Position numbers and translations under genes: made by a program. Positions 1-7,925 of a DNA stretch of 27,680 nucleotides are shown in pieces. Source of the DNA: a virus; IMG/VR virus record IMGVR_UViG_3300017605_001649, positions 1 to 27,680 of that record; one strand, written 5' to 3'. The notes under the pieces are model-generated. The model was not told the origin of the DNA and searched no databases. It saw only the letters and a program-made list of their open reading frames with translations. The first letter of the stretch is position 1, and every line of letters starts with the position of its first letter.

Positions 1-11
1 GCCTTTTCCTC

Positions 12-2231
12 CTACGGTATCGTCTCCAAAAGTCTCAGAGTGTCGTTGTAGTGATCGGCTAATATTGGCGGGCTCAAATAGGGTTCTCCGCTGTAGGAGC
101 TGAAGGGCTCGCTGACGTCGTTGTACCAGGGGATCATTTGGGCGGGGAGGAAGAAGGGTTGGACAATCAATGTCTCACGGCATTTGTAGGCGAGCTTGAT
201 GTTGCTCAGGACGGGGATGGATTCGAAGGAGTCGTCGGGCTCGCTGGAACGCCAGGTGCGGTAGTTTTGGTTTCCGTTCAATGTGCCGCGGAAAAGCGTT
301 GTGAATTGATCGGCGGGTTTGCCGAGGATTCCGTAGGCGCCGATCTCGAAGGAGAGGGCGGCACTGCTCGTTGGGAATTGGCCAGCGTCGTTCGGGCAAC
401 GGCTGACGGTGAGTCGGGTGATGGTGCCGAGGAAATCTTTGGCGGCAAACGCGGCGGGGAGGACGATGCTCGAGGCGGCGGATCCGCTGGCTCCTCTTTC
501 GGCGGGGTATGGGTAGATCGGGAGGGTGACGTAGTCGAGGCGGTGCTCGAGGGGGACGCCGTCGAGGTCCTCCACGAATTGCACTTCGCCTTGCTGGCGA
601 TTGGGAGCGAAGATGTCATTATAGGCGCCAATGTTTTGCAGGGCTCGTGGCGGGAGGCTGTAGCTATGCATCATGGCGTTGTAGGGATTCTGGCCGGGGA
701 CCAGGCCCATGACGACGGCGCCGAGGTTGGTCTCAAAATCGGTGCGGTGATCCCAGCGATCGATCTGACGCTCGGCGGTGTCGTCGAAAATGGGAGTGTC
801 GCCGGGGAAGCGGACGTAGAAGAAGGGATCGTCTAAGGGGGGAAGATAATATTGGACGGTGGGGGCGCTGGCGTCGTCGCCGAGGCCGCGCCAGAGGGGA
901 GAGTAGGCTTCATCGAATTCAATCTTTTGCAATGGCTTTTGCGCGAGGCCCTGGGCGGGGGCGGAGTCATAGTCGTAGATGAAACGGAGGGCGCTGCCGG
1001 TGACGTTGTTGCCGCCGAGGAAAAATGGGCCGCTGCGGAAGAGGCCTTGCCGGAAGGTGTGCGTGGCGCCTCCGGGATCGAGGAAGAATGAGGCGGAGCC
1101 GCCCTCCCAGATGGTGTCAAATTCGAGGCGGGTGATGTCCGCGCCTAAAAAGGGATCGCCGGAGGGATAGACGGTGATGCTTTTGACCAGGTGCATGTCG
1201 CCTTTGACGAGGAGATCGTGCGGGTCGGTATCGTTGTAAAAGACGTAGGCGTTGCCGAGACACCAGAGAGTGCCGACTAATCGCCCGGGCTTGGAGGCTT
1301 GGATGCGGAAGCCGGTGATCGGGCTGCGCACGCCGGGGACGCGGAAGGAATCGCCAATGACGCCGAGGACAGGATAGACGATCTGTTGGGCTTGGAGGCT
1401 TTGCCCGGAATCGCGCTGGACGTAGATGGCGGGCTTGGGACCGGGTGTGCCGGAGGAATCGGCCGGGGCGCGGCCGAGGCGGAGGCCAGCGACGCCGGGA
1501 ATGGAGGAGGAATCGGTGGCCCACTCGAGGCCGGCGGTATTATCGATCAGAGTTTGGGGCCAGGGGCCGGAGATGCGGCAGCTTTGCTTGAGGCCGATTT
1601 GCGGGAGGATGCCGCCGGGCGAAGGAGGCGTGTAGTCCCCTCCCCTGCAGGTGAGCTTGCGGAATAAATAATTGCGGAGGCGGTTGAGTTCGTCCGTCCA
1701 GGAACCGATGGGACACCAGCCAGATCTGTTGCGCGAGCCGCCGGCTTCTTCGGCGACGCCCACGGTTGCGGGATCGTAGCGATAGAAGACGTGCGAGCGG
1801 AAGTCGCCGCGCGATCCTTCGAAGGGGACGGCGACGGGAAGCTGGGCTTGCAAATTCCCGCGGTCGGGACCGTAAGTGAGAAATTCAGCGGTGACAATGG
1901 CGTAGGGCGGAGGCGGATCGAGGCTGATCAATTCTTCGACGCGGTCGACCAGGGCGATCTCGGTGACGCTGATCTTTTGCCAGTTGGCGGCGCTGCGCGC
2001 GGGATAGGCCAGCAGGATCCAGCCGGAGTAGCCGACGCCGGCGAAACGGGAGAAGGCGATGTCGCCGATGGCGGCGTCGGAGATGTGTTGGAAATCGGCG
2101 TCGCTGCCGGCGTAGGGGAAGTAGATGAGGTTGCCGAAAAAGCGATAGGGGGCGCCGGAGAGCTTGGCGTTGGCCTGGGCGGCGAGGGTGGCGAGATCCG
2201 CGGCGGTGATCTGTTGGCCGGCTTTGATCAT
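12..2231 (-). CDS. Large tail-module protein, unknown family
   Basis: I do not recognise a named family in this 739-residue product. It opens MIKAGQQITAADLATLAAQ and continues as a long chain rich in Gly, Pro, Asp and aromatic residues, with no membrane segment and no coiled coil, which suits a beta-rich virion component. It is the last gene of the leftward late operon in the window, after the tape measure and two smaller tail genes, so a tail-tip, hub or receptor-binding role is inferred from position alone. The ATG lacks a clear Shine-Dalgarno sequence, and a dispersed repeat lies just upstream. The TAG stop is 11 bases from the contig end, so any following gene is lost. Confidence 0.8.
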   Translation of the reverse strand: MIKAGQQITAADLATLAAQANAKLSGAPYRFFGNLIYFPYAGSDADFQHISDAAIGDIAFSRFAGVGYSGWILLAYPARSAANWQKISVTEIALVDRVEELISLDPPPPYAIVTAEFLTYGPDRGNLQAQLPVAVPFEGSRGDFRSHVFYRYDPATVGVAEEAGGSRNRSGWCPIGSWTDELNRLRNYLFRKLTCRGGDYTPPSPGGILPQIGLKQSCRISGPWPQTLIDNTAGLEWATDSSSIPGVAGLRLGRAPADSSGTPGPKPAIYVQRDSGQSLQAQQIVYPVLGVIGDSFRVPGVRSPITGFRIQASKPGRLVGTLWCLGNAYVFYNDTDPHDLLVKGDMHLVKSITVYPSGDPFLGADITRLEFDTIWEGGSASFFLDPGGATHTFRQGLFRSGPFFLGGNNVTGSALRFIYDYDSAPAQGLAQKPLQKIEFDEAYSPLWRGLGDDASAPTVQYYLPPLDDPFFYVRFPGDTPIFDDTAERQIDRWDHRTDFETNLGAVVMGLVPGQNPYNAMMHSYSLPPRALQNIGAYNDIFAPNRQQGEVQFVEDLDGVPLEHRLDYVTLPIYPYPAERGASGSAASSIVLPAAFAAKDFLGTITRLTVSRCPNDAGQFPTSSAALSFEIGAYGILGKPADQFTTLFRGTLNGNQNYRTWRSSEPDDSFESIPVLSNIKLAYKCRETLIVQPFFLPAQMIPWYNDVSEPFSSYSGEPYLSPPILADHYNDTLRLLETIP

Positions 2232-2234
2232 GAG

Positions 2235-2272
2235 GCGGAATTTTTTACAGAAGGTCGCGAAGGTAGCGGAGG
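2235..2272. repeat. Dispersed repeat family F, copy 1
   Basis: A 38-bp element beginning GCGGAATTTTTTACAGAAGG and continuing with AAGGTAGCGGAGG-type trimers. It has a near-identical second copy at 9784-9821 (three mismatches). This copy fills the gap between two tail genes. Confidence 0.8.
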
Positions 2273-2285
2273 TACAAAGGAAGAA

Positions 2286-2711
2286 TCATACCCAGTTGCT
2301 TTGGTCAACGATGCGGCCGAGGAGGACCCATTGGATGCCGAGCCAGGGGAAGGCGGTTAAGGGATCGGCTACGCTAATGGTGTTGCCGGCGCTGTCGAGG
2401 CCGGGGACCATGGTGGTCGACGTGAGCGCGAGATAAAAGCCGCTGGCGAGGCCGTCGCTGATTTTGACGCCGTCTCCAACGCTGTACTGGACCAAGGGAG
2501 ACCATTCGCCTTGGAACCATTCGCCAGTGGTCGCGGTGACTTTGCCGACGGCTAAGGATTCGTGGCTGACGCCGATGGCGGTGTGTTTGGTGCGGGTGGT
2601 GTTAGCCAATGACGGGGCGAGGCTGCCGACGGCTTCGCGGAGTTGATTGAGCCATGAGCCCAACGCTTTCATGCGCTTCATCGGCGGCAATGGAGGCGGG
2701 AGGGTGTTCAC
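2286..2711 (-). CDS. Small tail protein, unknown
   Basis: The product is 141 residues and of no recognised family. The start used is a GTG giving MNTLPPPLPP; an internal ATG at residue 11 (MKRMKALGSW) is an equally possible start. The middle contains VQYSVGDGVKISDG followed by aliphatic and aromatic stretches, which resembles the small beta domains in which phage tail or carbohydrate-binding modules begin with a YxxGD turn. That resemblance is weak. It lies between the gene after the tape measure and the large tail protein, four bases from its upstream neighbour, so it is co-transcribed with the tail module. Confidence 0.72.
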   Translation of the reverse strand: MNTLPPPLPPMKRMKALGSWLNQLREAVGSLAPSLANTTRTKHTAIGVSHESLAVGKVTATTGEWFQGEWSPLVQYSVGDGVKISDGLASGFYLALTSTTMVPGLDSAGNTISVADPLTAFPWLGIQWVLLGRIVDQSNWV

Positions 2712-2715
2712 TTCT

Positions 2716-3471
2716 TCAGGTGACGTTGTAGAGGAGCGTGGACCAGGCGGCGAACACGAAGTCTTTCACCTCTTCGACGCGATTGTAGGCGGGGATGAAG
2801 ACGGAGTTGTCCTGGCGCTCTTTCCAGGCCCAAACGCAATCGTCGGGGTGAGTGGATGGGTCCTCGGGAAGGCGCGCCGCAATGGATGCGGGAATTCCCC
2901 AGGCGGCGACCAGGCTGCCGGTCGTGTAGATTCGCTCGACGGCATTTGCGGTGGCGGGTGCGGAGTAACCGATGGAGATCGTTCGCCGGCGGCGAAGGAC
3001 GAATCTTTTTAATTCGTGGGAGACTCCGCCGCGGAGCAGGAGTTTGTAGATCGCTTGCTGAGTGGCGTTGGAGACGGTGGCAGGAGCTTTATATGGTCGC
3101 GTGGCGAGCCAATCATCGATGTCGCTTTTCCAGGAGGCGGCCTGATCGGCGCTGCCGGCAAGGGCGAGGATCTTCGGATTGCTCCAGACGTCTTCCTGCA
3201 CGTATTCGGTGACGCGCTCCCATTGGTCGACGGGGACTTCGTTGCTGCCGTCTTGCAAGGCGCCGTAGATGATGCTCGCGCGGTAGACGGGGCCTTCGTG
3301 CTGGTAGACGCGCGTGCGTGCGCCGAAGATAGTGGATTGGGCGGCTACGCTGTTGATGGCGTTTTGGAGGCCTTGATAAATGATCTCGGTTTGGTAGCCA
3401 TACTGCGGATCGAAGGCGGGTTGAACCGCGATAACGCGGGCGCTGACATCACCTTTTTTGATTACGGCCAT
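2716..3471 (-). CDS. Tail protein downstream of tape measure
   Basis: The product is 251 residues, soluble and of no recognised family. It has a basic cluster (KRFVLRRRRTISIGYS, about residues 155-170) and a Trp-rich acidic C-terminal part (DDCVWAWKERQDNSVF). It follows the tape-measure gene with a gap of five bases and precedes another tail gene by four. In long-tailed phages this position normally holds distal-tail or tail-hub proteins, so a distal-tail role is inferred from order rather than from sequence. It starts at ATG (MAVIKKGDVSARVIAV). N-terminal similarity to structural beta proteins is only impressionistic. Confidence 0.75.
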   Translation of the reverse strand: MAVIKKGDVSARVIAVQPAFDPQYGYQTEIIYQGLQNAINSVAAQSTIFGARTRVYQHEGPVYRASIIYGALQDGSNEVPVDQWERVTEYVQEDVWSNPKILALAGSADQAASWKSDIDDWLATRPYKAPATVSNATQQAIYKLLLRGGVSHELKRFVLRRRRTISIGYSAPATANAVERIYTTGSLVAAWGIPASIAARLPEDPSTHPDDCVWAWKERQDNSVFIPAYNRVEEVKDFVFAAWSTLLYNVT

Positions 3472-3476
3472 TTGCT

Positions 3477-4823
3477 TTAGTCGTTGGCTGGATCGGTGTT
3501 AGTGGCTGTGCGCTCGGAGGCGCGGGCGATGCGCTCCTGGAGATCGAGGCCGACGTCGGCGTTTTGGGTGAAGCCGCCAATGCGGGCGAGGCTGTCGAAG
3601 GCGCCGGCTCCTCCTCCGCCGCGCTGGGCGGATTCGATCAGGGAATGGCCGATGCGCAGGCCGGCCAGGCGGTTGGCTTCGGCGTCGCGGAGGAAACGTT
3701 CGCCGGCGGCGCTGCCGGGGGCCTCGAGGCTGGCGAGCTCGCGGTTGCGCTTTTCTTCCATGCGCGCGGCTTCCAGGCGATCGCGGAGCATTTGGCGGCG
3801 TTCGCTGGGGGATTTGCCGGCCAGGGCGTTATCCATCTCGGCTTGCTCGGCTTCGGCGCGGATCTTGTCGGCTTCTTTGCGGTGTTCGGCAGCGGTTTCG
3901 AGATCGGCTTTGCGCTGCTTCTCTTTGGTGATGCGGTTCTTGTACTCTTCGGCTTCGGCATCGGCGGTCTCGCGGGCGGCTTCCTGGGCGCGGGCGCGAT
4001 TGGAGGCGGCGGCGGATTGTTTGTATTGCTCGTGGGAATAGGTGTCCTCGAGGCTGGCGCCGCCGAAGGGGATGAATTGGCGGACTTTGTCGTAGAGCAG
4101 ATTTACGCCGGTGCCGATGCGGTTCATTAAACTGCGGCGATTGGCGGCGGCGACTTTGTCGATGGCGGCGCTGTGCGCTAGGGCGGCTTGCTGGTCTTCA
4201 CTGAGATTGCCGGCGTTGGCGATGAAGGAGTTGAGGCCGATTTGGCCGGCGGGGATGAGCCCGGGACCGCCGCGGCCCATGACGTTGCGCATGGCGGCGA
4301 CGGTGGCGTCGGAGACATTCCCCTGCCCCTCGAGGCCGGCGAGGATCTTGAGCGCGACGCTTTGGCGGGTGCCGTTTTGGATATCGGAAATGGAGACGCC
4401 GAGTTGGCGGAAATCATCGATGAGCTTTTCGAAGCCGGGCTCGCCGTGGCGGATCTTTTCCAGGGATTCGGCGATATGATCCATGGCGACGGCGACGGCC
4501 TCGGGGCCGCTGCCGGTGGCGCGGGTGACATTGCCGAGGCGCTCGGCCAGGCCGATGTCGACTTGCATCTCGCGCGCGGCGGCGCGGGCTTCGGCGAATT
4601 GTTCTTTGACGCTCTTGGCGGCTTCGGCGATGACGCCGAAGGCTTTTTGCAGGCCGAAGGCGCCGGCGACGCCACCGAGGAGGCCGGCGGGACCGCCCGT
4701 GAAGGCGGATTCGAAGTAGCCGGAGATTTTCGCGCCGGCTTGCTTAGCTTCGCCGACGGCTTGATTGAGGCCGCTGGAGAAGCCGCGGCCGTCATAGCCG
4801 AGTTTGCCGATTAGTTCCGGCAC
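3477..4823 (-). CDS. Putative tape measure protein (short)
   Basis: The 448-residue product has the usual tape-measure make-up. There is a glycine- and alanine-rich hydrophobic stretch near the N terminus (GGPAGLLGGVAGAFGLQ, about residues 43-59), an all-helical body, and a long charged coiled-coil region (about residues 265-370, repeated EAARE, KADLE and EKRNRE segments). It follows a gene in the tail-chaperone position and overlaps it by 13 bases. The start is GTG. At roughly 1.5 angstrom per residue, the rule for such proteins, it would set a tail of only about 65-70 nm. No lytic or peptidase domain is visible. Confidence 0.72.
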   Translation of the reverse strand: MPELIGKLGYDGRGFSSGLNQAVGEAKQAGAKISGYFESAFTGGPAGLLGGVAGAFGLQKAFGVIAEAAKSVKEQFAEARAAAREMQVDIGLAERLGNVTRATGSGPEAVAVAMDHIAESLEKIRHGEPGFEKLIDDFRQLGVSISDIQNGTRQSVALKILAGLEGQGNVSDATVAAMRNVMGRGGPGLIPAGQIGLNSFIANAGNLSEDQQAALAHSAAIDKVAAANRRSLMNRIGTGVNLLYDKVRQFIPFGGASLEDTYSHEQYKQSAAASNRARAQEAARETADAEAEEYKNRITKEKQRKADLETAAEHRKEADKIRAEAEQAEMDNALAGKSPSERRQMLRDRLEAARMEEKRNRELASLEAPGSAAGERFLRDAEANRLAGLRIGHSLIESAQRGGGGAGAFDSLARIGGFTQNADVGLDLQERIARASERTATNTDPAND

Positions 4824-5443
4824 ATGGCCTCCGCTTTTTCTCGGGTCTGGCCGTCCATGGCGTTAGCCAGGTCGTGCCAGGCGAGGCGCTCTTCGCTGTG
4901 GATGTCGGCGCGGCCTTCGTTTTCCCAATAGGTGTAGTAGTCCCAGAGGGCGAGGGAATATGGGGCGTCCATCGCTTCGGCGGGGCTGTAGTGGAGGCGG
5001 GAAATTAAGGTGGTGCGGAGGTGCTGGAGGAACGGGGCGCCGGAGGGACCGCCGGTGCCGAATTCTTCGGACTCGAGGACGCGGGGGCCGTTGCCGGTGT
5101 GGCAGGCGATGTATTCGTGGAAGAGGGCGATGCGATCTTTGATGGTGGGTGCGGAGCGATGCTCCGCGCTCCGCTTGCTGCGCTTGCGATCGAGGCGGCG
5201 CAGGCGGAAACTCCACCATTTTAGTTTCCAGTTGAGCCGGGGATCGTCGAAGGCCTCGAGGACTCGCGCGGCCGGGCGGCTGCAAATGATGACGGCGCGG
5301 ATTAACTGATCGAGGGTTTCGACGGGGTCGCACTCGAAGCGGCGAAGGAGCAGTGCATGGCCGAGGCTGAAGGGATGGAGGCGTTTACCGAGGACCGTGA
5401 AGGGGTCCGGAAAGGCGGCTTTTAAATAATCCGGCAGCTCCAT
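4811..5443 (-). CDS. Tail assembly chaperone-position protein
   Basis: The product is 210 residues and begins MELPDYLKAAFPDPFTVLG. It is mostly helical, with several Trp and Tyr residues (LNWKLKWWSF, ALWDYYTYWE). Its place directly before the tape measure is where long-tailed phages keep their tail chaperone, so that role is inferred. No slippery heptamer for a programmed frameshift was identified. Residues around KRSKRSAEHRSAPT are translated from a copy of the family D palindrome, so part of this protein derives from a dispersed repeat. The ATG is five bases after the preceding stop codon. Confidence 0.72.
   Translation of the reverse strand: MELPDYLKAAFPDPFTVLGKRLHPFSLGHALLLRRFECDPVETLDQLIRAVIICSRPAARVLEAFDDPRLNWKLKWWSFRLRRLDRKRSKRSAEHRSAPTIKDRIALFHEYIACHTGNGPRVLESEEFGTGGPSGAPFLQHLRTTLISRLHYSPAEAMDAPYSLALWDYYTYWENEGRADIHSEERLAWHDLANAMDGQTREKAEAMCRN
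5151..5172 (+). repeat. Dispersed palindrome family D, copy 1
   Basis: A 22-bp element of the form GCGGAGCGATGCTCCGC followed by GCTCC. Its stem is GCGGAGC/GCTCCGC. It lies inside the tail-chaperone-position gene and is translated as SAEHRSA. Plus-strand orientation matches the copy at 6666 and is opposite to the two copies beyond 20.5 kb. Confidence 0.8.
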
Positions 5444-5448
5444 CCATT

Positions 5449-5871
5449 TTACGAGGTGGTTGTGCTGAGGTCGGTGGCCCAGGCCTTGAGGGTGATATCG
5501 AATTCGACGTGGCTGTCGACTTTGCGCGCTTTGCCGACTTTCAAGCAGACATAGGTTCCGGCGATGTCCGGATCGTCAGTATCGGCGATGACGACTTTAT
5601 CGCCGACGTTCAGGCCGCAAGTGCCGGCGGCGGTGATGGCGGCGGCCAAGGTGGTGTCGGAGGGATAGACGCGGAGATCGATTTCTTCGGTGGGATTCCA
5701 GAAGACCAGGCCGACGGCTTCGCCGTTTTGATCGGGCATCTCGACCATTTGGGCGTTGCGCTGGTAATTGGCGGAAAGGGGTTTGACTTTGAGCGGGGTC
5801 GCGACTGCGGTGAAGGTGAACCCGGCGCCCATGCCCCAGGCGATGCCGATTGCTTTTTGGACTACTGCCAT
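5449..5871 (-). CDS. Putative major tail tube protein
   Basis: The product is 140 residues, beginning MAVVQKAIGIAWGMGAGFTF. It looks like a compact beta protein with regularly alternating hydrophobic residues and a C-terminal DITLKAWATDLSTTTS. A small soluble beta protein just before the tail-chaperone and tape-measure genes is typically the tail tube or a tube-like structural subunit, so the assignment rests on size, fold impression and order. Its ATG sits exactly one base downstream of a perfect 9-bp hairpin (5873-5895), a setting shared with two other late genes. Strong, regulated translation would fit a high-copy subunit, but that is inference. Confidence 0.65.
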   Translation of the reverse strand: MAVVQKAIGIAWGMGAGFTFTAVATPLKVKPLSANYQRNAQMVEMPDQNGEAVGLVFWNPTEEIDLRVYPSDTTLAAAITAAGTCGLNVGDKVVIADTDDPDIAGTYVCLKVGKARKVDSHVEFDITLKAWATDLSTTTS

Positions 5872-5872
5872 A

Positions 5873-5895
5873 GCGGTTGACGCGGAGTCAACCGC
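5873..5895 (-). promoter_or_regulatory. Start-codon hairpin, copy 1
   Basis: A perfect inverted repeat with arms GCGGTTGAC/GTCAACCGC and a 5-base loop. It ends one base before the ATG of the putative tail tube gene. On the coding strand it contains the core TTGACTCC, also present in the hairpins at 8483 and 16535. Confidence 0.7.
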
Positions 5896-5899
5896 GGGG

Positions 5900-5930
5900 A
5901 AAGGCTAAAGGCTGAAGGCTAAAGGCTAAA
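5900..5930. repeat. Heptamer tract family A, copy 1
   Basis: Tandem 7-bp units alternating AAGGCTA and AAGGCTG on the plus strand, about four units. The tract lies immediately upstream of the start-codon hairpin of the tail tube gene. The TAG stop of the next gene upstream (5926-5928) falls inside it. Confidence 0.85.
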
Positions 5931-6387
5931 TTCTCGCGTTCGCGGCTATGACTTCGAGGTTAAGGGCATTGCGCAGATTGAAGCTCTCGGTGTCTTCGAC
6001 CAGGGCGGGGTTTAGGATGTCGATCACGGTGACTTCGAGGGCGAGGTCGATGGCGGCTTGGTTGAGCACGGAGATTATGTCGTCTCTGATTATGGCGTCG
6101 CGGACTTGGGCTACGCGGCTTTGATGGGCGGCTAATACGGCTCCGCTGTCGGCGGCGTTGTTTTCGTCGAGGCCGAGGCTCTCGACTTGGATTTGCATTT
6201 GGGCTCGGTGGACGCTGCTCCCGATGACCACCTCCGCGGAGGTGGGGCAGAAGCACACTGACTTGGGGAGTTGCAGGAGTTGATCGGTTAGGCCGGTAAA
6301 ATGAGTTAAGCCGGCGGGGATCGCGGCCACTAGCACGGTGCGGAAGATGGCTTCGAGCTTGGCTTCGAGGTTGTTGTAGTCGCTCAT
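5926..6387 (-). CDS. Tail terminator-position protein, unknown
   Basis: The product is 153 residues. The chosen start is MSDYNNLEAKLEAIF; an in-frame ATG six codons earlier would add residues encoded by the heptamer tract and is less likely. It is an alpha/beta-looking protein with a Cys pair (VCFCP) and a long helical segment (AAHQSRVAQVRDAIIRDD). Its size and its position directly before the tail tube gene match tail-terminator or tail-completion proteins of long-tailed phages, which is the inference here. No motif confirms it. Its stop codon is embedded in the family A heptamer tract. Confidence 0.7.
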   Translation of the reverse strand: MSDYNNLEAKLEAIFRTVLVAAIPAGLTHFTGLTDQLLQLPKSVCFCPTSAEVVIGSSVHRAQMQIQVESLGLDENNAADSGAVLAAHQSRVAQVRDAIIRDDIISVLNQAAIDLALEVTVIDILNPALVEDTESFNLRNALNLEVIAANARI

Positions 6388-6390
6388 GGG

Positions 6391-6420
6391 AATGGCAAAT
6401 GGCAAATGGCTAATGGCAAA
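6391..6420 (+). repeat. Heptamer tract family B, copy 1
   Basis: Tandem 7-bp units of AATGGCA/AATGGCT type, about four copies. It fills the short gap between two tail-completion genes, just upstream of the ATG at 6387. Confidence 0.85.
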
Positions 6421-6423
6421 GGT

Positions 6424-6639
6424 TTAGGTGCGGAGGTCGGGGTCGTAGTCGTGCGGGGGGAGTTCGATGGGGAAGGCTTGGAGGGTTTGGAATTCCCTTT
6501 GCAGTTGTTTTTCGCTGTCGCCGAAGATGACGTTGCGCAGTTCCGGATGGGCAAGGTAGGCGCGCTCGAGGAAATTGTGCAGGCTGAGCCGGATGTCGAG
6601 GAGCTGCTTGAGGAGAGTCTGTTTTTCGGTGCTGGTCAT
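6424..6639 (-). CDS. Small helical protein, unknown
   Basis: The product is 71 residues, beginning MTSTEKQTLLKQLLDIRLSL. It is rich in Leu, Glu and Lys, is probably two or three helices, and has no membrane segment. It lies between two tail-completion-type genes and is co-directional with both. No family is recognised. A weak GGAATAA stands upstream of the ATG. The 49 bases before it hold a family D palindrome followed by a T-rich stretch on the coding strand, which could attenuate transcription from the gene before it. Confidence 0.68.
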   Translation of the reverse strand: MTSTEKQTLLKQLLDIRLSLHNFLERAYLAHPELRNVIFGDSEKQLQREFQTLQAFPIELPPHDYDPDLRT

Positions 6640-6665
6640 TTTTATTCCAAAAATTATTCCGTGCT

Positions 6666-6687
6666 GCGGAGCAATGCTCCGCGCTCC
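6666..6687 (+). repeat. Dispersed palindrome family D, copy 2
   Basis: The form is GCGGAGCAATGCTCCGC plus GCTCC. It lies between two genes. On the minus strand it forms a stem and is followed 11 bases later by a T-run, so it may also act as a weak attenuator. Confidence 0.8.
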
Positions 6688-6688
6688 G

Positions 6689-7441
6689 TTAATGCGTCTT
6701 GAAATTTTTTTGCACGATATGCTCTAGGCGTTTGGTTAGGGACTCTACTCTTCGCTCGTAGGCTCGCTTGATGATGCCCAATTTCGGGCCGTGGGGTTGG
6801 GCGTAGGGGACGAGGTTGGCTATGGTGATGGATTGGTTGTCGGGGGTGCCGAGGTTGAGTTGCACTTGGCCGGGACCGGCGTGTCTCGTGATCCAGGCGG
6901 GGAGTTTTACGCCGAGGGCGTTGGCGGCGGCGGTCCAGCCGCTTTTCTCCATGCCGACGCGCTTTTGGGCGGCTCGCAGGATGCGGCCGATGCTGGCGGT
7001 TTGCAGGACCAGGCGGGGCTTGCGCAACGTCCGGCCGCCGGCGCCGCGCAGGGATTTGTGGAGATCGGCAGTGGCGGCGAGGATGACGGGGATCTTCACG
7101 CCGAGGCGGCGGAGGAGGACGGCGGCTTTGTCCAATGCGCCGCGGCGGGCGTATTTTTTTAGTTCTTCGGCGAGCTTCGGGTTGCTCTGGACGATCTGGA
7201 GGGATTCCCAGGATTTGAAAATTTTCTGGATGTCGTTTTGGATGGCGCGCTCCCCTGCCCTTCTCTGGACGTTGAATGATTCGCGGAAGGGGTTTTTGGC
7301 GTTGGGCGGAGTGAGGCGGATGCAATCCAATGTGAAGAGGGCGGCTTCGGATTTGAGGACTTCGCCGGCGTCGCGGCCGGTGACGCGCAGGAGATGCTTG
7401 GCTTGATCGGACCAGCGGGTGAAGTCGATTTCGAAGGACAT
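6689..7441 (-). CDS. Minor tail / tail-completion protein, gp10/gpZ-like
   Basis: The product is 250 residues, beginning MSFEIDFTRWSDQAKHLLR. The first part (ALFTLDCIRLTPP) matches the way HK97 gp10-like and lambda gpZ-like tail completion proteins start: a helix, then a 'various substances that become proper structure' Pro-rich turn. The middle is basic and helical, and the C-terminal part has a short beta segment (QSITIANLVPYAQ) typical of this group, where an active-site-like VPYA is often followed by His and Gly (QPHGPKLG). The assignment is moderate, from memory of the family pattern and from gene order. It starts two bases after the stop of the previous gene. Confidence 0.65.
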   Translation of the reverse strand: MSFEIDFTRWSDQAKHLLRVTGRDAGEVLKSEAALFTLDCIRLTPPNAKNPFRESFNVQRRAGERAIQNDIQKIFKSWESLQIVQSNPKLAEELKKYARRGALDKAAVLLRRLGVKIPVILAATADLHKSLRGAGGRTLRKPRLVLQTASIGRILRAAQKRVGMEKSGWTAAANALGVKLPAWITRHAGPGQVQLNLGTPDNQSITIANLVPYAQPHGPKLGIIKRAYERRVESLTKRLEHIVQKNFKTH

Positions 7442-7443
7442 GA

Positions 7444-7656
7444 TTAGCTTCTTTTGTTCAATGCCATCACGGTCTCGGGATTCCAGAACCAGTAATCGCC
7501 GCGGTCCTCGAGGTGGTTCCATTGGATGCCGTCGGCGGTTTTGATGTAGAGGCGCGCCGCACAGTCTCTGCGTAGCCGGAGACGCCATTTGCCCGCCGGT
7601 GCCAAAATGCGCTTCACCGGCTGAACGCCGAAGATGATTTTGCGGCCAAAGGTCAT
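7444..7656 (-). CDS. Small basic protein, unknown
   Basis: The product is 70 residues, beginning MTFGRKIIFGVQPVKRILAP. It is basic, with a Trp-rich C-terminal third (GIQWNHLEDRGDYWFWN). Its ATG overlaps the stop of the upstream gene as ATGA, and its own stop is two bases before the next start, so the three genes are translationally linked. No family is recognised; it probably belongs to the head-tail connector group by position. Confidence 0.7.
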   Translation of the reverse strand: MTFGRKIIFGVQPVKRILAPAGKWRLRLRRDCAARLYIKTADGIQWNHLEDRGDYWFWNPETVMALNKRS

Positions 7657-7925
7657 TCGGCTTCGGTGAAATCGAGATAGAATTTCTGGCCTGGCTTGAA
7701 CTGGCCGCGGAGGGCAGGATTGGTAATGGTAAGATTGAGGCTCCCGTTTGGGGTGTATCGGGCATAGGTGTTATCTTCGGACTCGCCTTCTTTACCGAAG
7801 GGGGCTTTGCCACAGACGGCAGCGAATTTGATTTCTTCGCACATGTTGAAACAGGCGACGGATTGGATTTCCATTTTGGCTCTCATTACGCTCATATTTT
7901 TCGGGGGTTTGGATGTGCTAGTCAT
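7653..7925 (-). CDS. Small connector-region protein, unknown
   Basis: The product is 90 residues. It starts MTSTSKPPKNMSVMRAKM; later in-frame ATGs (residues 11 and 14) are alternatives. The C-terminal half is beta-like (SLNLTITNPALRGQFKPGQKFYLDF) and reads like a small beta-barrel with the 'KPG-K-F-Y' turn common in phage structural proteins. It overlaps the upstream gene by 8 bases and the downstream one by 4. No named family is recognised. Confidence 0.72.
   Translation of the reverse strand: MTSTSKPPKNMSVMRAKMEIQSVACFNMCEEIKFAAVCGKAPFGKEGESEDNTYARYTPNGSLNLTITNPALRGQFKPGQKFYLDFTEAE

Noticed and set aside
138-836. 232-residue plus-strand open frame
   Set aside because: Antisense to the large tail gene, with the low-complexity composition typical of shadows.
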